NCBI RefSeq assembly: GCF_015550425.1
Contig: NZ_JADNAT010000003.1
Location: forward strand, 124,001 to 188,000
Reading direction: 5' to 3'
Length of the DNA stretch: 64,000 nucleotides
DNA from: Clostridium sp. 1001275B_160808_H3
GTDB taxonomy: Bacteria; Bacillota; Clostridia; Clostridiales; Clostridiaceae
The notes under the pieces were generated by a model. It did no database searches and had not been told where the DNA came from. It saw only the letters and a list, made by a program, of their open reading frames with translations. Both the position numbers and the translations under genes were made by a program. Position 1 is the stretch's first letter, and every line of letters starts with the position of its first letter. This document shows, one piece after another, positions 19,307-27,668 of this stretch.

Positions 19307-19915
19307 ATGGAAGGAACAAAAGAAGTAAAAATTTTAGTTGCTGATCCATCAGCATTAGGATTATTTGGACTAGCTGTTATAACATTAGTTGCATCATCAC
19401 AAAAACTAGGACTTACAGATGGGGTATCTCTAGTATTACCTTGGGCTATCTTCTTAGGAGCTACAGCTCAATTATTAGCGTCTATAAATGATTTTAAACA
19501 CAACAATACGTTTGGAGCTACAGCTTTTGGAGCATACGCGTTCTTTTGGTATGCAATGGGTATGACATGGCTAATACAAAATGGAGTATTTGGAGAAAAG
19601 CTTGCATCTGCAGCTGATACAAAACAATTAGGATTTGCCTTTTTAGCATATTTAATATTTACATTATTTATGACTATTGGAGCAATGGAAACTAATAAGG
19701 TATTATTTATAATTTTTGTTTTAATTGATTTTCTATTCATAGGATTAATGTTAAATTCATTTGGAATTGTACCACATTTTGCTCATAGTTTAGCTGCGTA
19801 TTCAGAACTTGGAATTGCAATTTTTTCATTCTATGGAAGTGGTGCAGCTGTACTAAACAAGCATTTTGGTAAGGTATTTTTACCAATAGGTAAGCCATTT
19901 AATATTTTTAAATAA
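19307..19915 (+). CDS. Acetate/succinate transporter, GPR1/FUN34/YaaH (SatP) family
   Basis: 202 aa with six membrane segments. The family's N-terminal NPAPLGL motif appears as DPSALGLFGLA, and the helix-loop pattern GATAFGAYAFFWYAMG and the terminal GSGAAVLNKHFGK are typical. Members move acetate, succinate or formate with protons through a hexameric channel. RBS AGGAGG 6 bp before ATG. Own promoter and terminator suggest a single-gene unit. Substrate is assigned from the family only. Confidence 0.93.
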   Translation: MEGTKEVKILVADPSALGLFGLAVITLVASSQKLGLTDGVSLVLPWAIFLGATAQLLASINDFKHNNTFGATAFGAYAFFWYAMGMTWLIQNGVFGEKLASAADTKQLGFAFLAYLIFTLFMTIGAMETNKVLFIIFVLIDFLFIGLMLNSFGIVPHFAHSLAAYSELGIAIFSFYGSGAAVLNKHFGKVFLPIGKPFNIFK

Positions 19916-19934
19916 AGAATAAATGTGATATTAT

Positions 19935-19992
19935 AAATATAGTGTTATTGTATTAAAATATGATTAACACTATATTTTTTTGTTTTATCGAG
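19935..19992 (+). terminator. Intrinsic terminator of the SatP-like gene
   Basis: 13-bp perfect stem AAATATAGTGTTA (19935-19947) with TAACACTATATTT (19975-19987), followed by T-rich sequence. Confidence 0.85.
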
Positions 19993-20052
19993 ATTTAGTA
20001 TAATTTTATTCCACATACAATAGTTAGTTTATTTGATATAAGGAGAAATTTT

Positions 20053-20238
20053 ATGAAAGTATCTATATTTTTAAAAGGTAAAAAGGATCCAGTTGTATAT
20101 GAAGGAGAGAGAATAGATATAATAGATTTAAATTTAAATGGTATTGATTATAAGCAAGTTAGATGTTTCAATAAAAAAGGAAGCTCTAAATCGGAGTTGA
20201 TTGTAAATAATTTGATAAATAAAATTATTGAGTCATAA
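20053..20238 (+). CDS. Small conserved-looking protein, 61 aa, unknown
   Basis: 61 aa with RBS AAGGAGAAA 5-6 bp before ATG and its own terminator directly after, so the ORF is probably real. Sequence is mixed beta/alpha (MKVSIFLKGKKDPVVYEGE start, then hydrophobic strand IDIIDLNLNG), with Lys-rich middle and no membrane segment or cysteine cluster. I do not recognise a family. Confidence 0.65.
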   Translation: MKVSIFLKGKKDPVVYEGERIDIIDLNLNGIDYKQVRCFNKKGSSKSELIVNNLINKIIES

Positions 20239-20241
20239 AAG

Positions 20242-20264
20242 GTGCTATAACAGCACTTTTTTTA
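20242..20264 (+). terminator. Short terminator after the 61-aa gene
   Basis: GTGCT (20242-20246), loop ATAAC, AGCAC (20252-20256), then seven T; weak stem but a good T tract. Confidence 0.65.
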
Positions 20265-20364
20265 TTTATCTAGAAATTTGAATTATACATTATATCAAAT
20301 TTATATAAGTTGTATTTTTATTAAAATTAGTTCTAAATTTATAGTGTTTACAATATTATAATAA

Positions 20365-20418
20365 TGAAAAGATACTAACAGCATAATAAAATATGTATCT
20401 TGAAAAGACACTAACAGC
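20365..20418. repeat. 18-bp direct repeat upstream of the DUF2828 gene
   Basis: TGAAAAGATACTAACAGC at 20365-20382 and TGAAAAGACACTAACAGC at 20401-20418, 17 of 18 identical, start-to-start distance 36 bases. They stand 80-130 bases before the DUF2828 start in a gene-free 230-bp gap. The arrangement suits paired regulator-binding sites. Confidence 0.7.
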
Positions 20419-20497
20419 TAATTAATATTATGCATATGCAATGTATGATATAATCATTATATAAACGTGTCTTGTATTAATTTTTAGGAGGAAAAAG

Positions 20498-21949
20498 ATG
20501 TCTAGTGTTTTAAGTAAAATACGAGAAGAATTATATAAAGTCTCTGAAATAGATATGGAAGAAGAAGAAATAGTTAATATAAATGCAATAGAAGAGTTTA
20601 TAGATAATATAGCATATTTTAGAAATGCTTCTGAAGGAGAAATAATAGAAAATTTCAGAAGAATTTTTTACTCAGGAACTGCTTGCAGCATTAAGTTATT
20701 ATTCTTTATTAGAGATAAAATAAATGGATTAGGGGAGAGAAGAATATTTAGGGTTATTTTAAGATATCTAGCAAACGAGCATCCAAAGTATATAAAAGAT
20801 AACTTATCTCTAATTCCTAAGTATGGTAGATGGGATGATTTATATTCTTTATTTGATACGAAGCTTGAAGATGATGTTATAGATTTATTTAAGAATCAAT
20901 TACAAATAGATCTTAACTCTAATAAACCATCTACATTAGCTAAATGGTTAAAGTCAGAAAATACTTCTTCTAAAGAATCTAAAAGGCTTGGTAATAAAAC
21001 AAGAAGATTGCTTGGGTATTCGCCTAAGGAATATAGACGGTTGTTATCTAGTTTAAGAAAAAAGATAGATATAGTAGAAACTAATATAAGTAGGAGAGAG
21101 TATTCTAAAATAAATTATAAGAATCTTACAAAACTAAATATAAAGAAGTATAAAAAAGCATTTTTAAGAAATGATAGAGTGAATTATGAGAAGTTTAAAA
21201 TGGAAAATAATAAAAATACCTTTATATTTGAATCCATTGAGAAGATGATTTCAATTATTAGAAATGATTTAAATAATTATAATATAAACAGTATAGAAGA
21301 TATGTATATTAAGAATTTAGAATATTTAATAGATATAAATATAAGGAATTTAAATTCTTTTGAAGATACTTTGATAGTTAATGGAATTGAAGGAGAGTTT
21401 ACAAAAGATCAAAATAAATACTTTGATGTATTAATTGCAACGATCCTTTTATATAATAAAATGAATTCAAACAGCTTCAAAAACTATTATATGTCCTTTA
21501 AGAAAAATTCTAAATTTAATAAATTAACAGGATCGAATTATATAGAAGATATCCAAATAATTTCTAAAAACAAAGTTAATTATAATATCGATTTAAATTC
21601 TGCGTTAGACTTATTATTATTTACTAGTATAAAAAAGAATTTAAAATCTGAAGCAATTCCCAAATCTATAATGTTTATATATAATAAATCTGAAGATATT
21701 GACTTTATAGATATTAATGAGATGAATGAAAAGTGGGGAAATTCAGGATTTAAAATTCCTAGAATAAAGCTTTGGAATTTAAATAATTTATCTCCAAAGT
21801 TTTCGATAAAATATAAAGATAGTATTACGATTATTAATGGATATAACAATTCTATATGGAAGTATTTACTTGAAAGCAAAGAGATAAGTAATAGTAATAT
21901 TATTATAGATAAATTTAATAATATTGAATATAAAGATTTAATTATTTAA
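20498..21949 (+). CDS. DUF2828 (TROVE/Ro60-like) protein with degenerate vWA half
   Basis: 483 aa. The N-terminal ~235 residues carry clear DUF2828 signatures: RIFYSGTACSIKLLFFIRDK (55-74), GLGERRIFRVILRYLA (77-92), IPKYGRWDDL (106-115), LAKWLKSENTSSKESK (147-162) and LGYSPKEYRRLLSSLRKKID (172-191). This is a HEAT-like, RNA-binding TROVE-type module. The C-terminal half aligns with the vWA-like part (a helix-strand pattern ending KIPRIKLWNL and IINGYNNSIWKYLL), but the expected DxSGSM metal site is replaced around residues 292-301 by LIVNGIEGEF. So metal binding is probably lost. Related proteins act in RNA quality control; the role here is unknown. RBS AGGAGG. Monocistronic. Confidence 0.85.
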   Translation: MSSVLSKIREELYKVSEIDMEEEEIVNINAIEEFIDNIAYFRNASEGEIIENFRRIFYSGTACSIKLLFFIRDKINGLGERRIFRVILRYLANEHPKYIKDNLSLIPKYGRWDDLYSLFDTKLEDDVIDLFKNQLQIDLNSNKPSTLAKWLKSENTSSKESKRLGNKTRRLLGYSPKEYRRLLSSLRKKIDIVETNISRREYSKINYKNLTKLNIKKYKKAFLRNDRVNYEKFKMENNKNTFIFESIEKMISIIRNDLNNYNINSIEDMYIKNLEYLIDINIRNLNSFEDTLIVNGIEGEFTKDQNKYFDVLIATILLYNKMNSNSFKNYYMSFKKNSKFNKLTGSNYIEDIQIISKNKVNYNIDLNSALDLLLFTSIKKNLKSEAIPKSIMFIYNKSEDIDFIDINEMNEKWGNSGFKIPRIKLWNLNNLSPKFSIKYKDSITIINGYNNSIWKYLLESKEISNSNIIIDKFNNIEYKDLII

Positions 21950-21950
21950 A

Positions 21951-21975
21951 TTAAACAATGCTAAGCATTGTTTAA
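21951..21975 (+). terminator. Hairpin after the DUF2828 gene
   Basis: TTAAACAATG, loop CTAAG, CATTGTTTAA; perfect 10-bp stem without a strong T tract, followed closely by a second hairpin. Confidence 0.6.
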
Positions 21976-21984
21976 TGAAATATA

Positions 21985-22027
21985 ACTTTACATAATGTTT
22001 AATATGTTTATTATGTAAAGTAGATTT
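21985..22027 (+). terminator. Second hairpin / terminator after the DUF2828 gene
   Basis: ACTTTACATAAT (21985-21996) pairs perfectly with ATTATGTAAAGT (22010-22021), then AGATTTTTA. With the preceding hairpin it probably ends the transcript. Confidence 0.7.
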
Positions 22028-22462
22028 TTATGATTGATTTAAGAAATTGAAATTTAAAAGCATATGTTATATATAATATGAATATAATTATATAAATCAT
22101 TATAAATAACATTATTTTGAAATACCTTTAATGAATTAAGCTATAAAAGTAATGAAACTAAAAAAATATAATTATAGAAATAACAAATTTATATTAATTA
22201 TGAATCTATATAAATTAAGCTGTATAAAAAATAAATTTCAAAAGCTCTTAAATTTATATATTTATATGATATAAAGACAATTTAAATTATAAAATTTGTT
22301 ACATTTGAAAATAATAAGGTTTTATAAATAAAGATGTTTATAATCAAATTAATACTAATTAATATAGAAAATGAAGAATATAAATCACCAAAATATACCA
22401 AATTATTATAAAAAACCTTAAATTTTATTTCGCTAAATATACATTTATTATATTTCGTACTA
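22028..22462. other. Gene-free, very AT-rich 435-bp gap
   Basis: No ORF with an RBS on either strand, no stable hairpin with a T tract and no recognisable RNA was found. It is almost pure A/T with scattered short repeats. Only the promoter at its right end is interpretable. Confidence 0.6.
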
Positions 22463-22491
22463 TTGTAATGCGAAAATCTCTGTGATATAAT
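22463..22491 (+). promoter_or_regulatory. Promoter of the XerC-like gene
   Basis: TTGTAA (22463-22468), 17-base spacer, TATAAT (22486-22491) preceded by TGTGA, about 38 bases before the start codon. Confidence 0.78.
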
Positions 22492-22528
22492 AAAATCAAG
22501 GCTTTAGAGAGATTTCGGGGGTGAAAAA

Positions 22529-23902
22529 ATGTCTACAGGACGAACGAAAACATACAAATATAAAGATTTTTCTTATACTGACGACGTAAAAAGACTTTTA
22601 AATATCGAATTATCTAATAAGGATAAGAAAAAACTTGATGCAGTTTATAGTAATTATCATGATTTAGGTGTTCAGCGAGGATATGAATTTATAATTGAAG
22701 ATCTATTTAAACTTGCTGAAATAAATAAGTTATCAACTTCTCAAATTGCACAAATTTATGATACAGGAATTAGAAATGTTCAAATTTGGCTTAAAGAACT
22801 TGGAATAAATCGTACTATTAAAAAAGCTCAAAAAATTACTAAGAAAAATACTAAGGTGGATTTAGAATTGAATTCTGTTGAAAATTTAAATTCAAATATA
22901 AATCCAATCAGAAATAAATATGGTATTGAACAAGTTCAAATTAAAAATTTGCCAGAATCGGTTACTGATTTTTTAAATTACTTAGAAACAATTAAGGGGA
23001 AATCTCCGAATACTATTAAAGGTTATGAATTAGATTTAACTTTATTCTTTAAATTTTTAAAAGTATACAAAGGACTTGTTACTGATGATTCATTGGAGTT
23101 TTCTGAAATAGATATTAGAGATATAGATAATTCATTTGTTAGAAAAATTAAATTAACAGATTTGTATGCTTTCCTATCATTTGCAGAAAAACAAAGAGAT
23201 AATGGAAATTATGCAAGAGCAAGAAAAGTTGCTTCACTTAAATCTTATTTTAAGTTTCTTAATGGAAAAGCAAAAATTATTGATGATAATCCTACTCTTG
23301 AATTAGAATCACCAAAGATAAATAAAAGGCATCCAGTTTATTTAACTTTAGATGAAAGTGTTAATTTATTAAGCTCTTTAGATAAAGATAATAAGAATTA
23401 TTATAGAGATTATTGTATTTTAACTTTGTTTTTAAATTGTGGAATGCGTTTATCAGAACTTTGCAGTATTAAATTAGATAAAATTAAAGGTGATACTTTA
23501 ACTATAATCGGTAAGGGAGATAAAGAAAGAACGGTTTATTTAAATGAAGCTTGCTTAAAAGCTATTGATAATTATCTATCTGTTAGAGATACTTCAAAAT
23601 GTACACTTGAGGATAAAGAATATTTACTACTCTCCTCCCGTTTTAAACCTATTAATAAAAGAACGGTTGAATTGTTAGTAAAGAAGCATATATTTAATTC
23701 AGGATTAAGTAATGCAAAATATACGCCACATAAATTGAGGCATACTGCTGCTACTTTGATGTACAAGCATGGTAATGTTGATATAAGAAGTTTGCAAAGT
23801 ATATTAGGTCATGAAAATATATCTACTACACAAATATACACTCACGTTGATGAAGAGATTTTAAGAGATGCTGTAAATTCAAATCCATTATCAAAATTGT
23901 AA
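22529..23902 (+). CDS. Tyrosine recombinase, XerC/XerD-like, with N-terminal DNA-binding extension
   Basis: 457 aa, about 150 longer than XerC. The catalytic domain has all active-site residues: Arg307 (GMRLSEL), His401 and Arg404 (HKLRHTAATL), His428 (LGHENIS) and the nucleophile Tyr437 (TQIYTHVD). The SAM-like core-binding domain begins near 143 (VTDFLNYLETIKGKSPNTIKGYE). The first ~130 residues are extra: a helix-turn-helix-like segment at 68-92 (LSTSQIAQIYDTGIRNVQIW) followed by a Lys-rich linker. RBS GGGGGTGAA. No excisionase or other phage gene is next to it and no att-like duplications were found, so a housekeeping chromosome or element resolution role is more likely than a recent integration. 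Confidence 0.92.
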   Translation: MSTGRTKTYKYKDFSYTDDVKRLLNIELSNKDKKKLDAVYSNYHDLGVQRGYEFIIEDLFKLAEINKLSTSQIAQIYDTGIRNVQIWLKELGINRTIKKAQKITKKNTKVDLELNSVENLNSNINPIRNKYGIEQVQIKNLPESVTDFLNYLETIKGKSPNTIKGYELDLTLFFKFLKVYKGLVTDDSLEFSEIDIRDIDNSFVRKIKLTDLYAFLSFAEKQRDNGNYARARKVASLKSYFKFLNGKAKIIDDNPTLELESPKINKRHPVYLTLDESVNLLSSLDKDNKNYYRDYCILTLFLNCGMRLSELCSIKLDKIKGDTLTIIGKGDKERTVYLNEACLKAIDNYLSVRDTSKCTLEDKEYLLLSSRFKPINKRTVELLVKKHIFNSGLSNAKYTPHKLRHTAATLMYKHGNVDIRSLQSILGHENISTTQIYTHVDEEILRDAVNSNPLSKL

Positions 23903-23929
23903 AATGTTTAAAAAATAATATATATAAAT

Positions 23930-23966
23930 AAAAAAGGTTAAGAGAAAAAACATCTTAACCTTTTTT
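23930..23966. terminator. Bidirectional terminator, XerC-like gene / acidic protein gene
   Basis: AAAAAAGGTTAAGA (23930-23943) pairs perfectly with TCTTAACCTTTTTT (23953-23966), between two convergent genes. Confidence 0.92.
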
Positions 23967-23972
23967 ATTTAA

Positions 23973-24356
23973 TTAGTACTTCCCTTTTAACTTTCTAACT
24001 CCAGGGAAGATTTCTTCTGTAGCTTCTTCTAGTGAATCATCACCTAATATATCTAAATCATCTATGTATTCAATATGATCAAAAGCATCAACATAATCAC
24101 TTGATTCATTTTCTAAAGTATACTCTCCTACTTCATCAAATTCTTCAGTTGATAGCTTTTCTTCTTTTAAAGCTTCTAACATCTTTTTATATTCATTTTC
24201 TAAAAATTCATTTTCTTCAACTGTTTTAGCTATATCTTCAATTTTTATAGCTCTTACATCTATACCTTCTTCTTCTAAACAGTCTCCACAGTTATCACAA
24301 ATCCTATTAGGATATATGTCACAATAATCGTCTTCTGTGAATTTCTTGAAATCCAT
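23973..24356 (-). CDS. Acidic 127-aa protein with Cys cluster, unknown
   Basis: 127 aa, strongly acidic, with an N-terminal cysteine set (Cys12, then ICDNCGDC around 19-25) that could bind zinc or an Fe-S centre, a helical middle rich in Glu/Lys and an Asp/Glu-rich C-terminal half (YVDAFDHIEYIDDLDILGDD). RBS AAAGGTGG before ATG. It lies between the recombinase gene and lexA and is divergent from lexA, sharing the upstream region with its LexA boxes, so SOS control of both directions is possible. I do not recognise a named family. Confidence 0.72.
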   Translation of the reverse strand: MDFKKFTEDDYCDIYPNRICDNCGDCLEEEGIDVRAIKIEDIAKTVEENEFLENEYKKMLEALKEEKLSTEEFDEVGEYTLENESSDYVDAFDHIEYIDDLDILGDDSLEEATEEIFPGVRKLKGKY

Positions 24357-24529
24357 AAATACACCACCTTTGTTTAAAGTTAAACTAAACTTAATTATAC
24401 CAAATAAATATTAAATAATCAAATTATATAAAAAAAAATACTTTATGCTTTAATTTCTACTATTTATTTAATTGGAATAGATAAAATTATCCTACTAAAT
24501 TTCATTAGTGATTTTATAAATTGCTATAA

Positions 24530-24571
24530 GAACATAAGTTTTAAGAACGTTCGTTTTGAGAACATAAGTTT
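24530..24571. promoter_or_regulatory. Three phased LexA boxes
   Basis: GAACATAAGTTT (24530-24541), GAACGTTCGTTT (24545-24556) and GAACATAAGTTT (24560-24571), each fitting GAAC-N4-GTTY, exactly 15 bases apart. The third overlaps the -35 of the lexA promoter. This is autoregulation by LexA. Confidence 0.85.
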
Positions 24572-24598
24572 GATATTATCATACTTTTATGCTATAAT
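24570..24598 (+). promoter_or_regulatory. lexA promoter
   Basis: TTGATA (24570-24575), 17 bases, TATAAT (24593-24598); about 26 bases before the ATG. Confidence 0.88.
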
Positions 24599-24623
24599 AA
24601 TAGAAATAAAGAGAGGTGTTATA

Positions 24624-25229
24624 ATGAACGAAGTAAAAGATAAACAATTAGAAATTTATGAGTTCTTAAAGATATATACAGAAAACAAAGGTTATCCGCC
24701 TTCAGTAAGAGAAATCTGTGATGCTGTTAATTTAAGATCTACATCGACTGTTCATGGTCATTTAAAAAGATTAGAGAAAAAAGGATTAATAAGAAGAGAT
24801 CCAACTAAACCTAGAGCGTTAGAAATCATGGAAACATCAAATTCAAAGAAGGAAATGTTGAATATACCTTTAGTTGGAAGAGTTACAGCAGGAACACCTA
24901 TTTTAGCAACGGAAAATATAGAAGACACATTCCCTATTCCTATGGATTACATAAAACATAATGAGGAATTATTTATGTTAAAAGTAACAGGTAATAGTAT
25001 GATTAATGCAGGAATACATGATGGAGATTATGCCATTATAGAAAAAGCTCCAACAGCTAAAAATGGAGATATAGTTGTAGCACTAATTGAAAATGATGCC
25101 ACTATAAAAAGATTTTTTAAAGAAAAAGATCATATAAGACTTCAACCAGAAAATGATGCACTATCTCCTATTATTGTTGAAGACTGCATTATTTTAGGTA
25201 AATTAGTTGGTTTGTTTAGAGCATATTAG
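24624..25229 (+). CDS. lexA: LexA repressor
   Basis: 201 aa from ATG 24624 (RBS GAGAGGTG); the frame is open upstream but runs through the promoter. N-terminal winged helix with [31 protein letters not shown] recognisable in parts (PPSVREI, STVHGHL). The autocleavage bond is Ala89-Gly90 (RVTAGTPI), and the catalytic dyad is Ser125 (TGNSM) and Lys162 (TIKRFF). It represses SOS genes until RecA-stimulated self-cleavage. Its own promoter carries three LexA boxes. Confidence 0.98.
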   Translation: MNEVKDKQLEIYEFLKIYTENKGYPPSVREICDAVNLRSTSTVHGHLKRLEKKGLIRRDPTKPRALEIMETSNSKKEMLNIPLVGRVTAGTPILATENIEDTFPIPMDYIKHNEELFMLKVTGNSMINAGIHDGDYAIIEKAPTAKNGDIVVALIENDATIKRFFKEKDHIRLQPENDALSPIIVEDCIILGKLVGLFRAY

Positions 25230-25270
25230 AAAATAAGATTCATACAATATTGTATGAATCTTATTTTTTA
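25230..25270 (+). terminator. lexA terminator
   Basis: Perfect 17-bp stem from AAAATAAGATTCATACA to TGTATGAATCTTATTTT with loop ATAT, then more T. It directly abuts the lexA stop codon. Confidence 0.93.
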
Positions 25271-25294
25271 CTACAAATCAAGGAGGTGCAGACT

Positions 25295-26059
25295 TTGAAA
25301 ATTTCTATTTTAAAAAGTGGTAATAATAAAAATAATGACTCCATAGATGAACATAATAAAGGTCATATTATAAAAAAGGACTTTTCTACCCTAATATTAC
25401 TTATTGAAGTCATTGTAGCATCTGTTTATGCCTTTGGGCTTGGATATAGCTTATTTTTTAGTGGTGATGATTTTATTAAAGTAGGAATCAAATTTTTACT
25501 TATACTCATTGTTTTATATTTCTTAATGGAATTTCCTTATGCACTTATAAAGGCATCCTTATTACCCAATGCTTTTAAAAAAGATATAATCAATTTAAAT
25601 TTAAATCCGTATAATATGAGTATATCAATATCTTCTAAGAAGGCTATATCTAAAGATAGAGTGTTGATAGCATCAATAGTTCCTTTTATAATATTAGCTT
25701 TAGCACCAACTATAATTAGTTATATATTAGAATTTAATATGTATTTGTATGCTATTGCTTCAGCTTCAGCAATAATTTCTATGCCAGACTTAGTATTTTT
25801 AATAGTTTTAATTAGAGATGAATCTGTTGGAGAAAGTTTAATAATTACTCCTTACGAATATATTAATTCAAATATAGGACTAAACGAAACTTCAATTGAT
25901 TTAGAGAAAGATGATGCTGTAGAATGCAAAGATGAATTTTGTTGTCAGTTATTAGAAAATATAGATAAAAACAAGATTGAAGATGAGTTGATTGAAAAAA
26001 ATGAAAATCCTGATTATATTAAAGAAATGATTCTTAACGTTGATAATGCTGATGAATAA
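25295..26059 (+). CDS. DUF3267-type membrane protein
   Basis: 254 aa from TTG 25295, chosen because AGGAGGTG (25281-25288) is 6 bases upstream; an earlier in-frame start at 25250 lies in the lexA terminator. Four hydrophobic segments (about 35-55, 67-90, 125-145, 150-175) and acidic ends. The pattern FPYALIKASLLPNAF and a C-terminal ESLIITPYE block recall the DUF3267 putative metallopeptidase-like family, but the HExxH motif is not present, so no catalytic activity is claimed. Function unknown. Confidence 0.68.
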   Translation: MKISILKSGNNKNNDSIDEHNKGHIIKKDFSTLILLIEVIVASVYAFGLGYSLFFSGDDFIKVGIKFLLILIVLYFLMEFPYALIKASLLPNAFKKDIINLNLNPYNMSISISSKKAISKDRVLIASIVPFIILALAPTIISYILEFNMYLYAIASASAIISMPDLVFLIVLIRDESVGESLIITPYEYINSNIGLNETSIDLEKDDAVECKDEFCCQLLENIDKNKIEDELIEKNENPDYIKEMILNVDNADE

Positions 26060-26097
26060 CAAAAACACTAGCTAATTGCATAGCTAGTGTTTTTGTT
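26058..26097. terminator. Bidirectional terminator
   Basis: ACAAAAACACTAGCTA and its perfect complement around loop ATTGCA (26075-26080), between convergent genes for the DUF3267 protein and the PLP lyase. Confidence 0.92.
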
Positions 26098-26117
26098 AAA
26101 TATAAAGCAATTTTAGA

Positions 26118-27419
26118 TTATTCAATTATATTATTTAATGAAATTAATATACCTATCTTAGCATGATCAAAAGTAAGACCACCTTGTAAATAAGCTATGT
26201 AAGGCTCTCTAATTGGTGCATCAGCTGATAATTCAATTGAAGATCCTTGAATAAATGCTCCAGCAGCCATTATAACTTCATCATTATATCCAGGCATAGC
26301 CCAAGGTTCACATTCAACAAATGAGTCTATTGGAGAACCTTTTTGTATCCCCTTACAGAATTGTATAAGCTTTTCTTTATCACCAAACTTAATAGCTTGA
26401 ATAATATCACTTCTTTTTTCATTATATTTAGGAAGAACATCAAAGCCTGCAAGTTCCATTATTCTTGAACAAAATACAGCACCCTTTACAGCTTCCATAG
26501 CTATATGTGGAGCTAAAAATAATCCTTGATATAATTGTCTCATAACTCCAAATGTTGAGCCACACTCTCCTCCGATTCCAGGAGTTGTTAATCTAAAGCT
26601 TGCTTGCTCTACACATTCCTTTTTACCAGCTATGTATCCACCAGTTGGTGCAATCCCACCACCTATATTCTTTATAAGAGAACCTGCAATCAAATCAGCT
26701 CCAACGTCTGTAGGCTCTATAACATCAATAAATTCGCCATAGCAGTTATCAACAAAAACAACTACATCTTCTCTTATGCTTTTTACAAACTTTATTACTT
26801 CACCAAGCTCTTTAACTAAGAATGAATTTCTCCATCCGTAACCTGTACTTCTTTGAATATGTACAAGCTTTATAGTTTTATCTGATTCTAAAGTTTCTTT
26901 TATTTTATCTAAATCAAATTTACCATCTTTTAGGTCAACTTGCTTGTAATTAACTCCATATTCCCTTAGTGAACCTATATTTTCTTTTCCACTTATTCCT
27001 ATTATGTTATGTAATGTATCATAAGGTGCTCCTGAAATACATACCATTGTATCTCCTGTTCTTAAATTACCCATTAAAGCACAACCTATTGCATGTGTAC
27101 CATTAACAAAATGAGGTCTAACTAAAGCACTTTCAGTATTAAATATTCTAGCATAAACTTTATCTAATGAATCTCTACCTATATCATCATATCCATAACC
27201 AGATGAATTAGTAAAATGAGATTCACTTATCCTCTCATCTTGGAAAGCCTTTAATACTTTCAGTTGATTATATTCTCTTATTTCATCATAAGATTCAAAA
27301 ACCTCTTCTACATCTTTTAAAGCTTTCTTATATAGCTCAAATGTTTGAGGCTTAAAATTGAAGTTTTTCATCATTAATTCTTCTGTTTCTCTTAGCATAA
27401 CCTTATTATTACATATCAT
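26118..27419 (-). CDS. Methionine gamma-lyase family PLP protein (aluminium-resistance protein family)
   Basis: Up to 433 aa; PLP-dependent fold type I enzyme of the COG4100 group (B. subtilis YnbB-like). Visible blocks: SSGYGYDDIGRDSLD, VRPHFVNGTHAI, FVDNCYGEFID with the PLP-binding Asp, and the Schiff-base Lys in GSLIKNIGGGIAPTGGYIAG. The family is annotated as C-S lyases linked to aluminium resistance but the substrate is not settled. Start choice is uncertain: the ATG at 27419 has GGGAG rather far upstream, and ATGs 24 and 48 bases further in are possible. It lies downstream of hfq on the same strand but after the hfq terminator. Confidence 0.9.
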   Translation of the reverse strand: MICNNKVMLRETEELMMKNFNFKPQTFELYKKALKDVEEVFESYDEIREYNQLKVLKAFQDERISESHFTNSSGYGYDDIGRDSLDKVYARIFNTESALVRPHFVNGTHAIGCALMGNLRTGDTMVCISGAPYDTLHNIIGISGKENIGSLREYGVNYKQVDLKDGKFDLDKIKETLESDKTIKLVHIQRSTGYGWRNSFLVKELGEVIKFVKSIREDVVVFVDNCYGEFIDVIEPTDVGADLIAGSLIKNIGGGIAPTGGYIAGKKECVEQASFRLTTPGIGGECGSTFGVMRQLYQGLFLAPHIAMEAVKGAVFCSRIMELAGFDVLPKYNEKRSDIIQAIKFGDKEKLIQFCKGIQKGSPIDSFVECEPWAMPGYNDEVIMAAGAFIQGSSIELSADAPIREPYIAYLQGGLTFDHAKIGILISLNNIIE

Positions 27420-27642
27420 TTAATAATATGTAATTTCTCCCTTCTAAGTAATTAAATAAGCTATTATATAACATAAATAAAATATTATCATATTTTAGCA
27501 TAATTTCATAGTATATATGTTGCAATAAAGACAAAGGTTTAAGATTAACTAAAAGTAAATTATAAGGTTAAATATAAGTAAATAAAGTTTTCTTAATTCA
27601 AGATAAAAATAAAATATAATTTAAGTACAGTCATTATATAAA

Positions 27643-27668
27643 TAAAAAGTAGGCTAATTAAGCCTACT
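27643..27668 (-). terminator. hfq terminator
   Basis: Read on the minus strand, AGTAGGCT, loop TAATT, AGCCTACT, then TTTTTATTT. The stem includes the hfq stop codon TAG. Confidence 0.88.

Noticed and set aside
20498..21949. vWA-domain protein with working metal site
   Set aside because: The metal-binding DxSxS motif is missing at the aligned position.
22028..22462. Origin of replication or att site in the AT-rich gap next to the recombinase gene
   Set aside because: No iterons, DnaA-box clusters or flanking direct repeats could be found by reading.
22529..23902. Integrase of a mobile element carrying lexA or the toxin island
   Set aside because: No tRNA gene, att duplication, excisionase or phage genes nearby; neighbours are housekeeping genes.
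25295..26059. DUF3267 protein as an active zinc metallopeptidase
   Set aside because: HExxH motif not found.
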